Shown piece after piece: positions 1 through 8,792 of a stretch of 64,000 nucleotides of DNA. The notes below the pieces were generated by a model that saw only the letters and a program-made list of their open reading frames with translations, ran no database searches and was not told the DNA's origin. How positions within the stretch are numbered: the stretch's first letter is position 1; each line of letters opens with the position of its first letter. The stretch is from an uncultured Clostridia bacterium (GTDB taxonomy: Bacteria > Bacillota > Clostridia > Christensenellales > UBA1242). The stretch is from contig CATLHJ010000001.1 of assembly GCA_949949035.1 (NCBI GenBank), positions 95,823 through 159,822 of the forward strand. The letters run 5' to 3'. The position numbers and the translations under genes were made by a program.

Positions 1-90
1 GATTCCGCAGTGTATTTGCGGTCACCACGCGACGATAAAATGGTTGACAAAAAAGCCGCTTTGCCCGACAATACAAGAGACAAAGTCTAA
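1..90 (+). CDS. C-terminal end of an upstream protein (possibly rsmH by position)
   Basis: Frame 1 is open from the window edge to a TAA at 88-90 and encodes 29 residues, charged and ending in TRDKV. The next genes are an ftsL-like gene and a class B penicillin-binding protein, and in Bacillota the gene before ftsL is usually rsmH (mraW). The short tail does not clearly match the usual RsmH C-terminus, so this identity rests on gene order only. Confidence 0.45.
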   Translation, partial: DSAVYLRSPRDDKMVDKKAALPDNTRDKV

Positions 91-143
91 TCCGCGAAGT
101 GCTTCGGCCAAATTACGGATCATTGAAAAATTATAGGAGGAAA

Positions 144-884
144 ATGGCAACAGCAGTAGAAAGTCCCAGTATTGCTTCGGCCAAAGAAAGAGCAGCCTCC
201 ATTTTGTATGGTAACGAAAAGCCGGTTGAACCGGTAATTGTTGAATACCAGTCGCCGGTAAAGGAAGAACCGAAAACCGAACCTAAATTTAACAGTTATT
301 ATCGAGCCGAACCGGTGCGGGCTAAACGTCCGACCGCTTACCGCAGTTACGAACCCGTTTACGAACCAACCGTTACGCAAGAGCCACGGGTAGTACGTCC
401 GTTTTTGGACGCTAATGAAGTAGTAGCAAAAGTGGAAGTGCCGGTCCCGACGGTGGAGACCGCACCGGTAGCGGTGGCCAGCAAAACAGTGGCCAGTGAA
501 CTTGATACTGAATTGGAAACCGGTACCCAATACGTCGTCAAGTTCAAAAAATCGACGGTAGTGGCGGCGGTAGCAGTCGCAACCGTGTTTTTGTTGTTAA
601 CGGTGTTATTTATTGTCAATATCGTGACGCTGTGCACGACAGCGAGTGAAATTAACAATTTAATGCAAGAAGAACAAACCTTACAGCAAGAACTTGACCA
701 AGCCCTGCGGGACAGTGAGGCAGCGCGTCGGCAAGTGATTGCCCAAGCGGGAAATAGTACCTCGGGCGGTACGCGTTACGTGGTGTCGACACCGGTTACT
801 GAGTACACCGCGCCTACGGAAGCCAATATTAACGGCGGCTTTTTTGATTGGTTATGTAAAGCGTTAAGCGGTCTTTTCGGTTAA
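144..884 (+). CDS. ftsL: FtsL-like septum protein with long cytoplasmic N-terminus
   Basis: A 246-residue bitopic membrane protein. Residues 1-135 are Pro/Glu/Val-rich and probably disordered, residues about 138-162 form one transmembrane helix, and residues 166-200 form a short heptad-like coiled coil, followed by a 45-residue tail. FtsL normally has this order (short cytoplasmic tail, helix, extracytoplasmic coiled coil) but is about 100-120 residues long, so the N-terminal tail here is unusually long. ATG 144 is chosen because TAGGAGG lies just upstream; an in-frame start at 99 lacks such a site. It directly precedes a class B penicillin-binding protein, the usual ftsL context. The call rests on topology and neighbours, since FtsL sequences are poorly conserved. 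Confidence 0.65.
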   Translation: MATAVESPSIASAKERAASILYGNEKPVEPVIVEYQSPVKEEPKTEPKFNSYYRAEPVRAKRPTAYRSYEPVYEPTVTQEPRVVRPFLDANEVVAKVEVPVPTVETAPVAVASKTVASELDTELETGTQYVVKFKKSTVVAAVAVATVFLLLTVLFIVNIVTLCTTASEINNLMQEEQTLQQELDQALRDSEAARRQVIAQAGNSTSGGTRYVVSTPVTEYTAPTEANINGGFFDWLCKALSGLFG

Positions 885-916
885 TAACAAATTTGACTGG
901 GCCATATACATAAAAC

Positions 917-2809
917 ATGCGATTGTATACGGCAACCAGCGAGCGGCGACGGTTGGTTACTTTTTTGGCGGTGGCACTAGCGGTAGTTGCCGTTTTAAGC
1001 GGCCGTTTATTATGGTTGCAAATTTTTACGGGTCAGGCGTTGCAAGTGCGGGCGGCGGAACAATGGTACCGTGATTTACCACTTATGGCGGAACGGGGCA
1101 CCATCTACGACAGCAACGGCGCGGTTTTGGCTACTTCGACCCTAACGTACAGCGTTTACTTGCGCCCCGTGGCGATTAAGGATAAAGAAGGTACCGCCCG
1201 TACGGTCGCCGATCTTTTGGGACTGGCGTACGAAAATGTGCTGCGTAAAGCCAGCAGTACTACGGTTAGCGAATGGTTAATTAAAATGCAGGTCGATAAA
1301 ACCACGGCTATGCAATTAGCGGGCCAACAGTTACCGGGGGTCTATTTAAGTCAAACATACCAGCGTAATTATCCGGTCGGCAGTGTTGGTGCCCAGGTTT
1401 TGGGTTTGGTGAGCGTCGACAATCACGGGCAGGAAGGGTTAGAAGCCTATTACGATGATTACTTGCGGGGACAGGACGGCAAAGTCGCTACGCAAAGCGA
1501 TTTGCGCGGTATTAAAATTGAAAACGGTGTGGAGTATTATTTACCGTCAATTGCCGGGGATGATTTAGTGCTGCATCTGGACGCTGGTATTCAAAATTTG
1601 GTGCAAAATATTATCAGTCGGGCCTATACCGAACACCAAACCAAATCGGTAGCGGCTTTGGTGGTTGATGTTCGTGACGGTGGCATTGTGGCTTCGGCGG
1701 CGGCACCGTATTACGACCTTAACGAACAACCCCGCGATGACGTAGCAACATTATTAGCGCAAATTAAAAATTCACCCATGATTAACGTGTTGGAACCAGG
1801 GTCGACGTTCAAAATTATTACCTTGGCTGCGGCCTTGGAAGAAGGTGTAGTCAGTCTAGATGATAAGTTCATGTGCGCGGGCAGTCGTACGATTGCGGGC
1901 GAACGCATTAAGTGCTGGAAAACCAAAGGGCACGGCGTACAAACTTTGGCGGAAGGCGTCAACAACTCGTGTAACTGTGTGTTTATGGATTTGGCGTTAC
2001 GGTTAGGCGTGGATAAATACTATGACTATCTGGCGAAATTTGGCATTGGTCAAAAATCCGGTGTCGATTTTTACGGGGAGCCCAGTGGGCTGTTATTGAA
2101 CAAAAAATACGTGCGCGATGTGGATTTAGCGCGTATTGGTTTTGGACAAGCGATCGCGGTATCACCGGTGCAGTTTATCGCCACGGTTTCGGCACTGGTG
2201 GGAGATGGTAATTTACGTTCGCCACGTTTTGTTGACCGGATTGGCGAACAAACTTTGCCCAGTAATGTGAAACGGCAGATTTTGTCGTCACAAACCAGTG
2301 CAACGTTAAGCAATCTACTGTACGGGGTGGTTAGTGCCGGCAGTGGTAAAAAGGCCGCGGTGGCGGGCTATCAAATTGGTGGTAAGACCGGTACAGCGCA
2401 AAAATACCAAAATGGTATTATCGCCCCCGGTAAATACGTGTCTTCTTTCTTGGGCTATCTGTCGGTGGCGGGGGAACCACGTTACGCGTGTTACCTGTAC
2501 GTTGACGAACCCAGTACGGGCGTGTATTACGGTAGTATTGTGGCGGCACCGTACGTCGGCGAAATCTTCGCCGCGTTAGCGCAATATAAAAAATTGCCGT
2601 ACGACCCGCAATACGCTAACGGCATAGATAATACTTTGGTAGCGGTACCCGATGTGCGGGGCTTAACCGTGGTGGCTGCCGAAAAAGCGTTAACGGCGGC
2701 AGGTTGTTTCGTGGAAGTAGACGGTGACGGTGATACGGTAACCGGCTCTTTCCCCGTTTATGATACGCAAATCAAAAAAGGTGAACCCGTCGTATTGTTT
2801 ACTGCTTAA
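917..2809 (+). CDS. Class B penicillin-binding protein (FtsI/SpoVD type) with PASTA domain
   Basis: A 630-residue peptidoglycan transpeptidase. An N-terminal membrane anchor (about residues 15-37) is followed by the dimerisation domain and the penicillin-binding domain. The active-site triads are visible: STFK with Ser296 and Lys299, SCN at 351-353, and KTG at 490-492. The last 60 residues look like a single PASTA domain (VPDVRGLTV start). It crosslinks septal or spore-cortex peptidoglycan outside the membrane. The ftsL-pbp order fits FtsI; the single PASTA domain and the following spoVA genes also fit SpoVD. CATATACA sits 6 bases before the ATG and could be a -10 element, but no good -35 was seen, so read-through from ftsL is equally likely. 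Confidence 0.9.
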   Translation: MRLYTATSERRRLVTFLAVALAVVAVLSGRLLWLQIFTGQALQVRAAEQWYRDLPLMAERGTIYDSNGAVLATSTLTYSVYLRPVAIKDKEGTARTVADLLGLAYENVLRKASSTTVSEWLIKMQVDKTTAMQLAGQQLPGVYLSQTYQRNYPVGSVGAQVLGLVSVDNHGQEGLEAYYDDYLRGQDGKVATQSDLRGIKIENGVEYYLPSIAGDDLVLHLDAGIQNLVQNIISRAYTEHQTKSVAALVVDVRDGGIVASAAAPYYDLNEQPRDDVATLLAQIKNSPMINVLEPGSTFKIITLAAALEEGVVSLDDKFMCAGSRTIAGERIKCWKTKGHGVQTLAEGVNNSCNCVFMDLALRLGVDKYYDYLAKFGIGQKSGVDFYGEPSGLLLNKKYVRDVDLARIGFGQAIAVSPVQFIATVSALVGDGNLRSPRFVDRIGEQTLPSNVKRQILSSQTSATLSNLLYGVVSAGSGKKAAVAGYQIGGKTGTAQKYQNGIIAPGKYVSSFLGYLSVAGEPRYACYLYVDEPSTGVYYGSIVAAPYVGEIFAALAQYKKLPYDPQYANGIDNTLVAVPDVRGLTVVAAEKALTAAGCFVEVDGDGDTVTGSFPVYDTQIKKGEPVVLFTA

Positions 2810-2826
2810 GTGGCAATAATTGGAGT

Positions 2827-3273
2827 ATGAATAAGCAGGAGTACGCCGAGTACATTAAAAAGATTACCCCGAAAAGTAAGATGTGGGGCTCTTTGGCGCG
2901 AGCGTTTTTGGTTGGTGGGCTGATTTGCCTGTTGGGTGAAGGAATTGGTGCGTTATATAAAATGTGGTTACCCCAGTACGATCAAACCCAAATTGGTTCA
3001 CTGGTGTCATGCACGCTCATCTTTTTAGCAGCATTTTTGACCGGTATTGGGGTCTACGATAAAATTGGTTACTTTGCGGGTGGTGGCTCCATTGTCCCGA
3101 TTACGGGGTTTTCCAACAGTATTACCAGTGCGGCCATGGAATATCGTAAAGAGGGTATAATTTTTGGTACTTGCGCCAATATGTTCAAAATTGCGGGGCC
3201 AGTCATTGTGGTGGGGGTAGCGGTAGCTATGTTGTGCGGTCTGGGCTACTTCATAGTGGGGTTGTTCTTATGA
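2827..3273 (+). CDS. spoVAC: Stage V sporulation protein AC
   Basis: A 148-residue integral membrane protein with several hydrophobic segments and family-typical stretches (KMWGSLARAFLVGG, GSIVPITGFSNS). SpoVAC is a mechanosensitive-type channel subunit in the inner forespore membrane, needed for dipicolinic acid uptake in sporulation and release in germination. The start has a TGGAG site. It lies 17 bases after the penicillin-binding protein gene and overlaps spoVAD by ATGA, so the spoVA genes may be co-transcribed with it. Only the C, D and E subunits are present here; A, B and F are absent from this operon. Confidence 0.93.
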   Translation: MNKQEYAEYIKKITPKSKMWGSLARAFLVGGLICLLGEGIGALYKMWLPQYDQTQIGSLVSCTLIFLAAFLTGIGVYDKIGYFAGGGSIVPITGFSNSITSAAMEYRKEGIIFGTCANMFKIAGPVIVVGVAVAMLCGLGYFIVGLFL

Positions 3274-4280
3274 GTACTATTGTTTTCAAAAATAAACCGC
3301 GAGTGGTCGGTTGGTATTCGGTAGCCGGTAAAAAAGAAAGTGAAGGACCATTGGGTAACACTTTTTCGCGGGTCGTTAAAGACGAATACTACGGGGAAAA
3401 AACGCACGAAGCCGCCGAACGTAAGTTGTTCGTAACGGCGATTCAGGGTGTAATTCGTGACGCGTCTGTAACCCCCGACGCGGTATTCGCGGGGGACTTA
3501 TTAAACCAAATTGTTTCGGCGTCTTTTGCGATGCGGGATATTGGGTTACCTTATGTGGGAATTTATGGGGCTTGTTCGACCATGGCTTTGTCGTTAATTG
3601 TGGCGGCGTCGTACGTGGATGCGGGCTTATTAAAAACCACCGTCGCGGCGGCGGGGTCACATTTCGCTACCGCCGAACGGCAGTACCGTACGCCGTTGGA
3701 ATTTGGTAACCAACGTCCGCCCAGTGCCCAATGGACGGTTACGGGCGCCGGAGCGACCATGTTAACCCATAATCAAACTTCGCCGATTGTGGTCACCAGT
3801 GCCACGATTGGTCGAGTTATCGATTACGGGATTAAAGATGTCAACAATATGGGTGCGGCGATGGCTCCCGCAGCGGCGGATACCTTGGCGCGACATTTCA
3901 AGAATACCAAAACCAAACCGTCTGATTACGACGCCATTTTTACGGGTGATTTAGGTCGAATTGGGGAAGAAGCGTTGCGTGACTTGTTAAAAGATGAAGG
4001 TTACACTCTCGGTGATAACTATTACGATTGTGGTAAGTTAGTGTATTCTGGTAAACAGAAAGTCGACATGGGCGGTTCTGGTTGTGGGTGCAGTGCGATT
4101 ACCTTAAACGGTTTTATTTTTAGTAAATTACAAACCGGCGAATATAAACGCGTATTGTTTATGGCGACGGGGGCGTTACTGTCACCAACTACCAGTTATC
4201 AAGGGGAAACAATCCCGTCAGTCGCCAATGCGGTAGTTTTTGAACACCAAACTATTAAAACGGAGGGAACAACGAAATGA
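3270..4280 (+). CDS. spoVAD: Stage V sporulation protein AD
   Basis: A 336-residue thiolase/ketosynthase-fold protein, the usual family length. In Bacillus SpoVAD binds dipicolinic acid on the outer face of the inner spore membrane. Recognisable stretches include GIYGACSTMA with the thiolase-like Cys, the QYRTPLEFGNQRPPSAQW region, and GGSGCGCSA near the C-terminus. ATG 3270 is chosen because it makes the ATGA overlap with spoVAC and removes a 33-residue upstream extension that reads through spoVAC. It overlaps spoVAE by another ATGA at 4277-4280, so the three proteins are likely translationally coupled. Confidence 0.95.
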   Translation: MSTIVFKNKPRVVGWYSVAGKKESEGPLGNTFSRVVKDEYYGEKTHEAAERKLFVTAIQGVIRDASVTPDAVFAGDLLNQIVSASFAMRDIGLPYVGIYGACSTMALSLIVAASYVDAGLLKTTVAAAGSHFATAERQYRTPLEFGNQRPPSAQWTVTGAGATMLTHNQTSPIVVTSATIGRVIDYGIKDVNNMGAAMAPAAADTLARHFKNTKTKPSDYDAIFTGDLGRIGEEALRDLLKDEGYTLGDNYYDCGKLVYSGKQKVDMGGSGCGCSAITLNGFIFSKLQTGEYKRVLFMATGALLSPTTSYQGETIPSVANAVVFEHQTIKTEGTTK

Positions 4281-4630
4281 CCTTTTTATGGGCTTTTTTG
4301 GTCGGTGGCTTTGTCTGTATGTTGGGGCAGCTGTTGATTTTGAAAACTAACTGGACGCCGGCACGGATTCTGGTATCTTTTGTAGTATTGGGGGCAATCT
4401 TGCAAGTGTGCCAAGTCTTTGAACCGATTAAGCAATTCGCGGGTGCCGGTATCACCACCCCGATCACGGGCTTTGGGGCGGGTTTGGTTAAAGGGACTTT
4501 TGAAGCCATTGATCAGTTCGGGTTCTTGGGTATTTTCGCGGGGGGCCTAACTGCTATGGCGGCGGGGATTGGGGTGGCGATTGTGTCGGGCTTGATTATT
4601 GGTATGATTTTTAAGTCGCGTTCGAAATGA
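4277..4630 (+). CDS. spoVAE: Stage V sporulation protein AE
   Basis: A 117-residue, multi-helix membrane protein of the SpoVAE (AEb) type, related to SpoVAC. The shared motif ITTPITGFGAGLVKG is clearly visible. It is the third subunit of the dipicolinic acid channel operon and starts on the ATGA overlapping spoVAD. Its 3' end overlaps the convergent groEL-like gene by 20 bases. No terminator is visible between the two, so the transcripts probably run into each other. Confidence 0.92.
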   Translation: MTFLWAFLVGGFVCMLGQLLILKTNWTPARILVSFVVLGAILQVCQVFEPIKQFAGAGITTPITGFGAGLVKGTFEAIDQFGFLGIFAGGLTAMAAGIGVAIVSGLIIGMIFKSRSK

Positions 4631-6017
4631 TGGCTCCCGTCGTTAACAAAATGGCGGCAGCGGAAACAGCGTTTTTAATTACGCTTTTAATGACTGTAGC
4701 GGCATCAATGACGTGGCAATCGCGAGCCGTGAAATGGCAGTTGCGCTTGATCTGGCGGTAAATCGCGGGCAACGATTTTTTCAAAATACGGGTGCCAATG
4801 TCGTGTCCCGTTAATTGCTTGGCAATTTTACAGTAAGTTAAACCACCACCTTGCACCACGCCGTCGCGCATCGCGTTGGCGGTTGCGGCAATCGCGTCTT
4901 CGATGCGCAGTCGTTTTTCCATGGTTGCGGCTTCGGTTGGGCAACCGACGGTAATTACGGCGGCGGTGGCAGTTAGGTTGGCGATACGTTCTTTCAGTCG
5001 TGTTTTATGATAGTCATCAGGAGCCTCGGCCATGGCCTGTTTAATACGGTCAAGATGTTCAGCCAGTTGGGGACTGGTTTGATCGGTGATTACAACCAAG
5101 TTGTCGGGGTGTAGGAATACTTGCCCAGCCAAGCCACAATGTTCAATAGTGGCCCGGGACAGGGGCAGGTCGTTTTGCGGGCTGACTAATGTGGCGTTCG
5201 TGATTACTGCGATGTCTTCCCACGCGTCAGAGCGTAGTGCCACGACGGGTAACCCCGCCTTGACGCGGTTCAATACCAAGGCGTTGATGACCTCGTCCGC
5301 GTAGTCAGGAGCCACCAACACCAATGGTACTTGGTCACGCACGCTGGCCTCCAACACGGGGATCAGTTCCTTGATGGATTTAACCGTTTGGTCGGTTACC
5401 AAAAAGCGGGCGTCTAACATTTCGCGGTCGTTAAAGTAGGGCGACGCTACCGTGGCGGGTAACTTGACGCCGTTAGTAAATTGCAGTTCGGTAATGCCCA
5501 ATTTGTTAGTGGTCAAAGAAACCAAACCGTCCGCCCCAACTTTGGTTAAGGCTTTGGCAACCATGGCTCCGTCGTCGGCGTTAGCACAACTGTTGGTTGC
5601 CACGGCGGTGAGGTCGTCGTAGTGGTGAATGTGTTGGGTATGTTCGGGTAGGTAGTCCAAGGCGCGGCTGGCCGCCGACAGTAGGGCGTCTTTGATAGCC
5701 ATGGGTTGATGTCCCCAAGTTATGGCGTGGCGGGCGTGGTTGATAATCGCGGTGGCCAAGACAATAGCAGAAGTAGTGCCGTCACCTGCCTCCTCGTTCG
5801 TTTTGATACTGGCCTGCTTGATAACGTCGGCACCCAATTTTTCGTGGCGGTCCGGTAACTCCACTTGGCGCGCAATGGTGACGCCGTCGTTAGTGATTAG
5901 GGGACTGCCGTTATGGCGGTCGATAATTACGTTATGCCCGTTAGGACCAATCGTGATTTTGACGATGTCGTTTAATTTGTTGACACCGCGGTACAAAGAA
6001 CGTTGGGCTTTATTCAT
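4611..6017 (-). CDS. groEL: Shortened GroEL-type chaperonin
   Basis: A 468-residue group I chaperonin; the family is normally about 540. ATP-site residues are kept: NDGVTIAR (Asp52 equivalent), GDGTTSA (Asp87 equivalent) and IEDAIAAT (Asp398 equivalent), plus VVQGGG. The second equatorial segment is cut: the stretch that normally carries the Gly-Tyr-Asn-Ala-Ala nucleotide-contact loop is missing, although the VIDAATV Asp fits Asp495. The Gly-Met tail is also absent. Apical-domain sequence is divergent. The start overlaps the end of groES by 8 bases. It probably still forms a folding chamber, but altered ATPase kinetics are possible. Its 3' end overlaps spoVAE. Confidence 0.88.
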   Translation of the reverse strand: MNKAQRSLYRGVNKLNDIVKITIGPNGHNVIIDRHNGSPLITNDGVTIARQVELPDRHEKLGADVIKQASIKTNEEAGDGTTSAIVLATAIINHARHAITWGHQPMAIKDALLSAASRALDYLPEHTQHIHHYDDLTAVATNSCANADDGAMVAKALTKVGADGLVSLTTNKLGITELQFTNGVKLPATVASPYFNDREMLDARFLVTDQTVKSIKELIPVLEASVRDQVPLVLVAPDYADEVINALVLNRVKAGLPVVALRSDAWEDIAVITNATLVSPQNDLPLSRATIEHCGLAGQVFLHPDNLVVITDQTSPQLAEHLDRIKQAMAEAPDDYHKTRLKERIANLTATAAVITVGCPTEAATMEKRLRIEDAIAATANAMRDGVVQGGGLTYCKIAKQLTGHDIGTRILKKSLPAIYRQIKRNCHFTARDCHVIDAATVIKSVIKNAVSAAAILLTTGAIISNAT

Positions 6018-6267
6018 AAATCACCCCGATAATGTCGATATTTTGCACCAAGTACAATTTGCGGTTTTCGTACATAACTTCCGCACCGGCGTATTTGTTG
6101 ATGATGATTTTATCACCAACCGCGACGGGTGACGCGTTACCAACTTCGACGACAGACATGATTTGGCTGCGTTCTGCGCCCGTGGTGGGAATGTAGATAC
6201 CACCCGCGGTAGTTTGTTCCGTGACCGGTTCACATAGCACGCGGTCAAACAAAGGTTTAATGCTCAT
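6010..6267 (-). CDS. groES: GroES co-chaperonin
   Basis: An 85-residue beta-barrel co-chaperonin starting MSIKPLFDRVL and ending GVIYE. It has the usual N-terminal strand, a mobile loop region (about residues 16-31, GGIYIP) and the VGDKIII strand. GroES caps GroEL during ATP-driven folding. ATG 6265-6267 (minus strand) is chosen because AAGGAG precedes it by about 9 bases; the much longer upstream reading frame is spurious. It is slightly shorter than the usual 94-97 residues. No CIRCE operator was seen upstream. Confidence 0.93.
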   Translation of the reverse strand: MSIKPLFDRVLCEPVTEQTTAGGIYIPTTGAERSQIMSVVEVGNASPVAVGDKIIINKYAGAEVMYENRKLYLVQNIDIIGVIYE

Positions 6268-6318
6268 AATTTTTTCTCCTTGCCGGTACCATAACACGGA
6301 TTTTGGCGAAACAATGGT

Positions 6319-6347
6319 TTTACTGCCACCCAATTTGTTGCTATAAT
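6319..6347 (+). promoter_or_regulatory. Promoter of dCMP deaminase gene, leaderless
   Basis: TTTACT (6319-6324), 17 bp, TATAAT (6342-6347), then 6 bases to ATG 6354. There is no ribosome-binding site. Confidence 0.8.
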
Positions 6348-6353
6348 TAAGGT

Positions 6354-6779
6354 ATGGATTATATGCAAATGGCGGAAGATTTAGCAAAAAAGTCGTATTG
6401 CCACCGTACTCATGTTGGTTGCGTGATGGTACGCGACGATAAAGTGTTGGTGTCGGCATTTTGTGGACAAATGAGAGGCATCGCAAATTGTGACGAAGTC
6501 GGTGGTTGCTTGCGTGAAAATAACCATATCCCCAGTGGTAAATGGCCCGGATTTTGTAATGGGGTTTGTGCTGAAACGCGTTGCGTTTGCGAAGCCGCCC
6601 GCGACGGGATTTCGTTAAAAGGGGCGACCGTTTATTGCACGCATAAGCCGTGCTTGATTTGCATGAAAAACTTAGTAGTCGCGGAAGTGGCCAAAGTATA
6701 CTATAAGCACGGCTATCCCGACCAGAACAGTGACTTAATTGCCCAGGCGGCGGGCTTACCGGTGGTGCAAGTTGACTAA
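6354..6779 (+). CDS. dCMP/cytidine deaminase family protein with Cys-Ala-Glu zinc motif
   Basis: A 141-residue zinc deaminase of the ComEB/dCMP-deaminase type, which would convert dCMP to dUMP for dTMP synthesis. It has the EVGGCLRE region and the second zinc motif PCLIC. The first motif reads VCAETRC where the family has HAExNA: the His ligand is replaced by Cys while the catalytic Glu is kept. Cys is the normal ligand in tetrameric cytidine deaminases, so zinc binding is plausible. The protein is rich in Cys. It starts leaderless at 6354, and its stop overlaps the TTG start of der. A thyX gene elsewhere in the window uses the downstream dUMP. Confidence 0.85.
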   Translation: MDYMQMAEDLAKKSYCHRTHVGCVMVRDDKVLVSAFCGQMRGIANCDEVGGCLRENNHIPSGKWPGFCNGVCAETRCVCEAARDGISLKGATVYCTHKPCLICMKNLVVAEVAKVYYKHGYPDQNSDLIAQAAGLPVVQVD

Positions 6780-8103
6780 GGTACCGGTAGTGGCGATTGT
6801 CGGTCGCCCGAATGTTGGTAAATCGACACTGTTTAATACCTTGTCTGCGAACGGGCAGAGTATTATCGACGACAGCCCTGGGGTAACGCGTGACCGCATT
6901 TATGCCGACTGCGAATGGGCGGGCAACAATTTTTCGTTGGTCGATACGGGTGGGGTCGATTTTGAAAGTACGGCTTTCGGTATCCACATTAAAGAGCAGG
7001 TCGAGATTGCGCTTGGCATTGCCGACGTGGTGATTTTTGTGGTCGACGGTATGGTGGGGTTAACCACTGATGACGAACGGGTTGTCAAGTTATTACGGGG
7101 CTACAACAAGCCGTTAGTCTTGGCGGTCAACAAAATGGATAACCAAACTTTACGGGACACTTCGTTGGCTGAATTTTACAAGTTAGGTATTGGTGACCCG
7201 TTGCCAGTTTCGTGCAGTCAAAAAACAGGCTTGGGTGATCTATTGGACGCGGTGGTAATGAAGTTACGGGTTAAAAATTTACTGACCAACGCTGAGCCCG
7301 CTGACACTAAACGTATCGCGATTATTGGTAAACCTAACGCGGGTAAAAGTTCGATTGTTAATGCGTTGCTGGGGGAAAAGCGGGTGATGGTTAGTGACAT
7401 TGCGGGGACCACGCGTGATGCGGTGGATACCCCGTTCAATTATCACGGTAAGCGTTACATCTTGACCGATACGGCGGGAATTCGGCGTAAACGTAGTGTG
7501 GAAATTGAAACTGTTGAATATTACAGTGTCATTCGCGCGATAAACTGTATTAAAAACAGTGACGTGGTGGTTTTGGTGGTGGACGCCACCCAAGGTTTAA
7601 CCGAACAAGACGTGCGTTTGGCGGGCTATATTCACGAAGCAGGGCGGCCGTCCGTTATCGCCATTAACAAATGGGACTTGGTCAAAAAAGACAGTTACAC
7701 GCAGTTAGAATTTGACAAAAAATTGGCGGCGGATTTAGCCTTTATGCCGTATTTTCAAGCCCTCTATATCTCGGCCTTAACGGGGCAACGGATTGGTGAA
7801 ATTATGACGACGGTTGAACGTGTGCTCACGACGACGCAAAAACGCATCACAACGGGGCAATTAAACGATATTGTTTTGAACGCGGTCGCCATGACGCCGC
7901 CGCCGTTTAAGGCGGGAGTGCGACCAAAATTCTTATACGCTACCCAAGTGTCCGTGGCCCCACCGACATTTGCTTTGTTTGTGAATAATAAAAACGCGGT
8001 AGGTAAAACTTATTTACGTTATTTAGAAAATACGTTGCGTAAATCAGTTGACTTTGCAGGGACACCGCTTAAACTCTTATTAAGAAATCGGGAGAAAAAT
8101 TGA
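6772..8103 (+). CDS. der: Ribosome-assembly GTPase Der (EngA)
   Basis: A 443-residue protein with two tandem GTPase domains and a C-terminal KH-like domain, acting in 50S ribosome assembly. G1 motifs are GRPNVGKS (about residues 10-17) and GKPNAGKS (about 184-191). DTGG/DTAG, NKMD and NKWD motifs are visible. The start is inferred as TTG 6772, giving MTKVPVVAIVG, the normal Der N-terminus; it overlaps the deaminase stop by 8 bases. An upstream extension would read through the deaminase C-terminus. It overlaps plsY by one base (TGATG). Confidence 0.95.
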   Translation: MTKVPVVAIVGRPNVGKSTLFNTLSANGQSIIDDSPGVTRDRIYADCEWAGNNFSLVDTGGVDFESTAFGIHIKEQVEIALGIADVVIFVVDGMVGLTTDDERVVKLLRGYNKPLVLAVNKMDNQTLRDTSLAEFYKLGIGDPLPVSCSQKTGLGDLLDAVVMKLRVKNLLTNAEPADTKRIAIIGKPNAGKSSIVNALLGEKRVMVSDIAGTTRDAVDTPFNYHGKRYILTDTAGIRRKRSVEIETVEYYSVIRAINCIKNSDVVVLVVDATQGLTEQDVRLAGYIHEAGRPSVIAINKWDLVKKDSYTQLEFDKKLAADLAFMPYFQALYISALTGQRIGEIMTTVERVLTTTQKRITTGQLNDIVLNAVAMTPPPFKAGVRPKFLYATQVSVAPPTFALFVNNKNAVGKTYLRYLENTLRKSVDFAGTPLKLLLRNREKN

Positions 8104-8756
8104 TGTATTGGTGGTTATTTTTATTGTGTCCAATTGCTTACCTGTGGGGTGGCCTTAATTTTTCCAAGATTATTGCCCGTTTGCGACACGTTGATTTGAC
8201 CGCTGTCGGGTCCGGTAACGCGGGAGCCACCAATGTGGGACGCGCCTTGGGTTTCGGTTGGTTTTTGGTGGTTACTATCTTGGAATTGTTAAAGGGTGCC
8301 ATGATTGTTGCCATGGGGTATTTGTTTGGCAGTGTTTGGCAGGGTAATTATAACTATTTAGGTTCAGTTGACCATTACGTGATGATGTTGGCGGTCGGCA
8401 TAGCGGGGCTGTTGGGTGACATTTTCCCCGTGTGGTATCATTTCCGTGGCGGTAAAGGCATTGCTACCTGGATCGGCATGGGCTTTTTTTTGAACCCAAT
8501 TATGATGTTAATTGACGCGGTGGTCTTCATCCCGTTATTGTGCTTAACGCGCATTATGTCAATTTCGACATTACTAGGGGCAGTGTGTTGGGCACTGTTA
8601 ACCTTTACGCCGGTATCGTGGATTTTTCAGGCACCGTTTACTTGGTACTTGGCGGTACTGTACGGCGTGATTGTCGTACTGTTATTTTTCTCACACCGTA
8701 AAAACTTGGTACGCTTATTTACGGGGCAAGAAAAAAAAGTGTCTTTCAAAAAATAA
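8103..8756 (+). CDS. plsY: Acyl-phosphate:glycerol-3-phosphate acyltransferase PlsY
   Basis: A 217-residue multi-helix membrane enzyme that transfers acyl groups from acyl-phosphate to glycerol-3-phosphate, the first step of phospholipid synthesis. The family motifs GSGNAGATNVGRALG (about residues 37-51) and FRGGKGIATWIG (about 115-126) are both present. The ATG at 8103 shares its A with the der stop and is preceded by GGGAG. The der-plsY pairing is common in Bacillota. Confidence 0.94.
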   Translation: MYWWLFLLCPIAYLWGGLNFSKIIARLRHVDLTAVGSGNAGATNVGRALGFGWFLVVTILELLKGAMIVAMGYLFGSVWQGNYNYLGSVDHYVMMLAVGIAGLLGDIFPVWYHFRGGKGIATWIGMGFFLNPIMMLIDAVVFIPLLCLTRIMSISTLLGAVCWALLTFTPVSWIFQAPFTWYLAVLYGVIVVLLFFSHRKNLVRLFTGQEKKVSFKK

Positions 8757-8787
8757 AGTTATATTAAAAAATCTTGCTTCATAGTTA
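8757..8787 (+). promoter_or_regulatory. Sigma-E-like promoter of spoIVA
   Basis: AGTTATATT (8757-8765) resembles the sigma-E -35 element. After 14 bp comes CATAGTTA (8780-8787), close to the -10 consensus CATACAMT. In Bacillus spoIVA is transcribed by sigma-E in the mother cell. The ATG at 8793 lies 5 bases after the -10. Confidence 0.6.
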
Positions 8788-8792
8788 TGACT

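Noticed and set aside
6268..6353. CIRCE operator upstream of groES
   Set aside because: No TTAGCACTC-N9-GAGTGCTAA-like repeat is present.
6268..6987. Long minus-strand extension of the groES frame (325 residues in total)
   Set aside because: It runs antisense through the dCMP deaminase gene and starts far from the AAGGAG site of groES.
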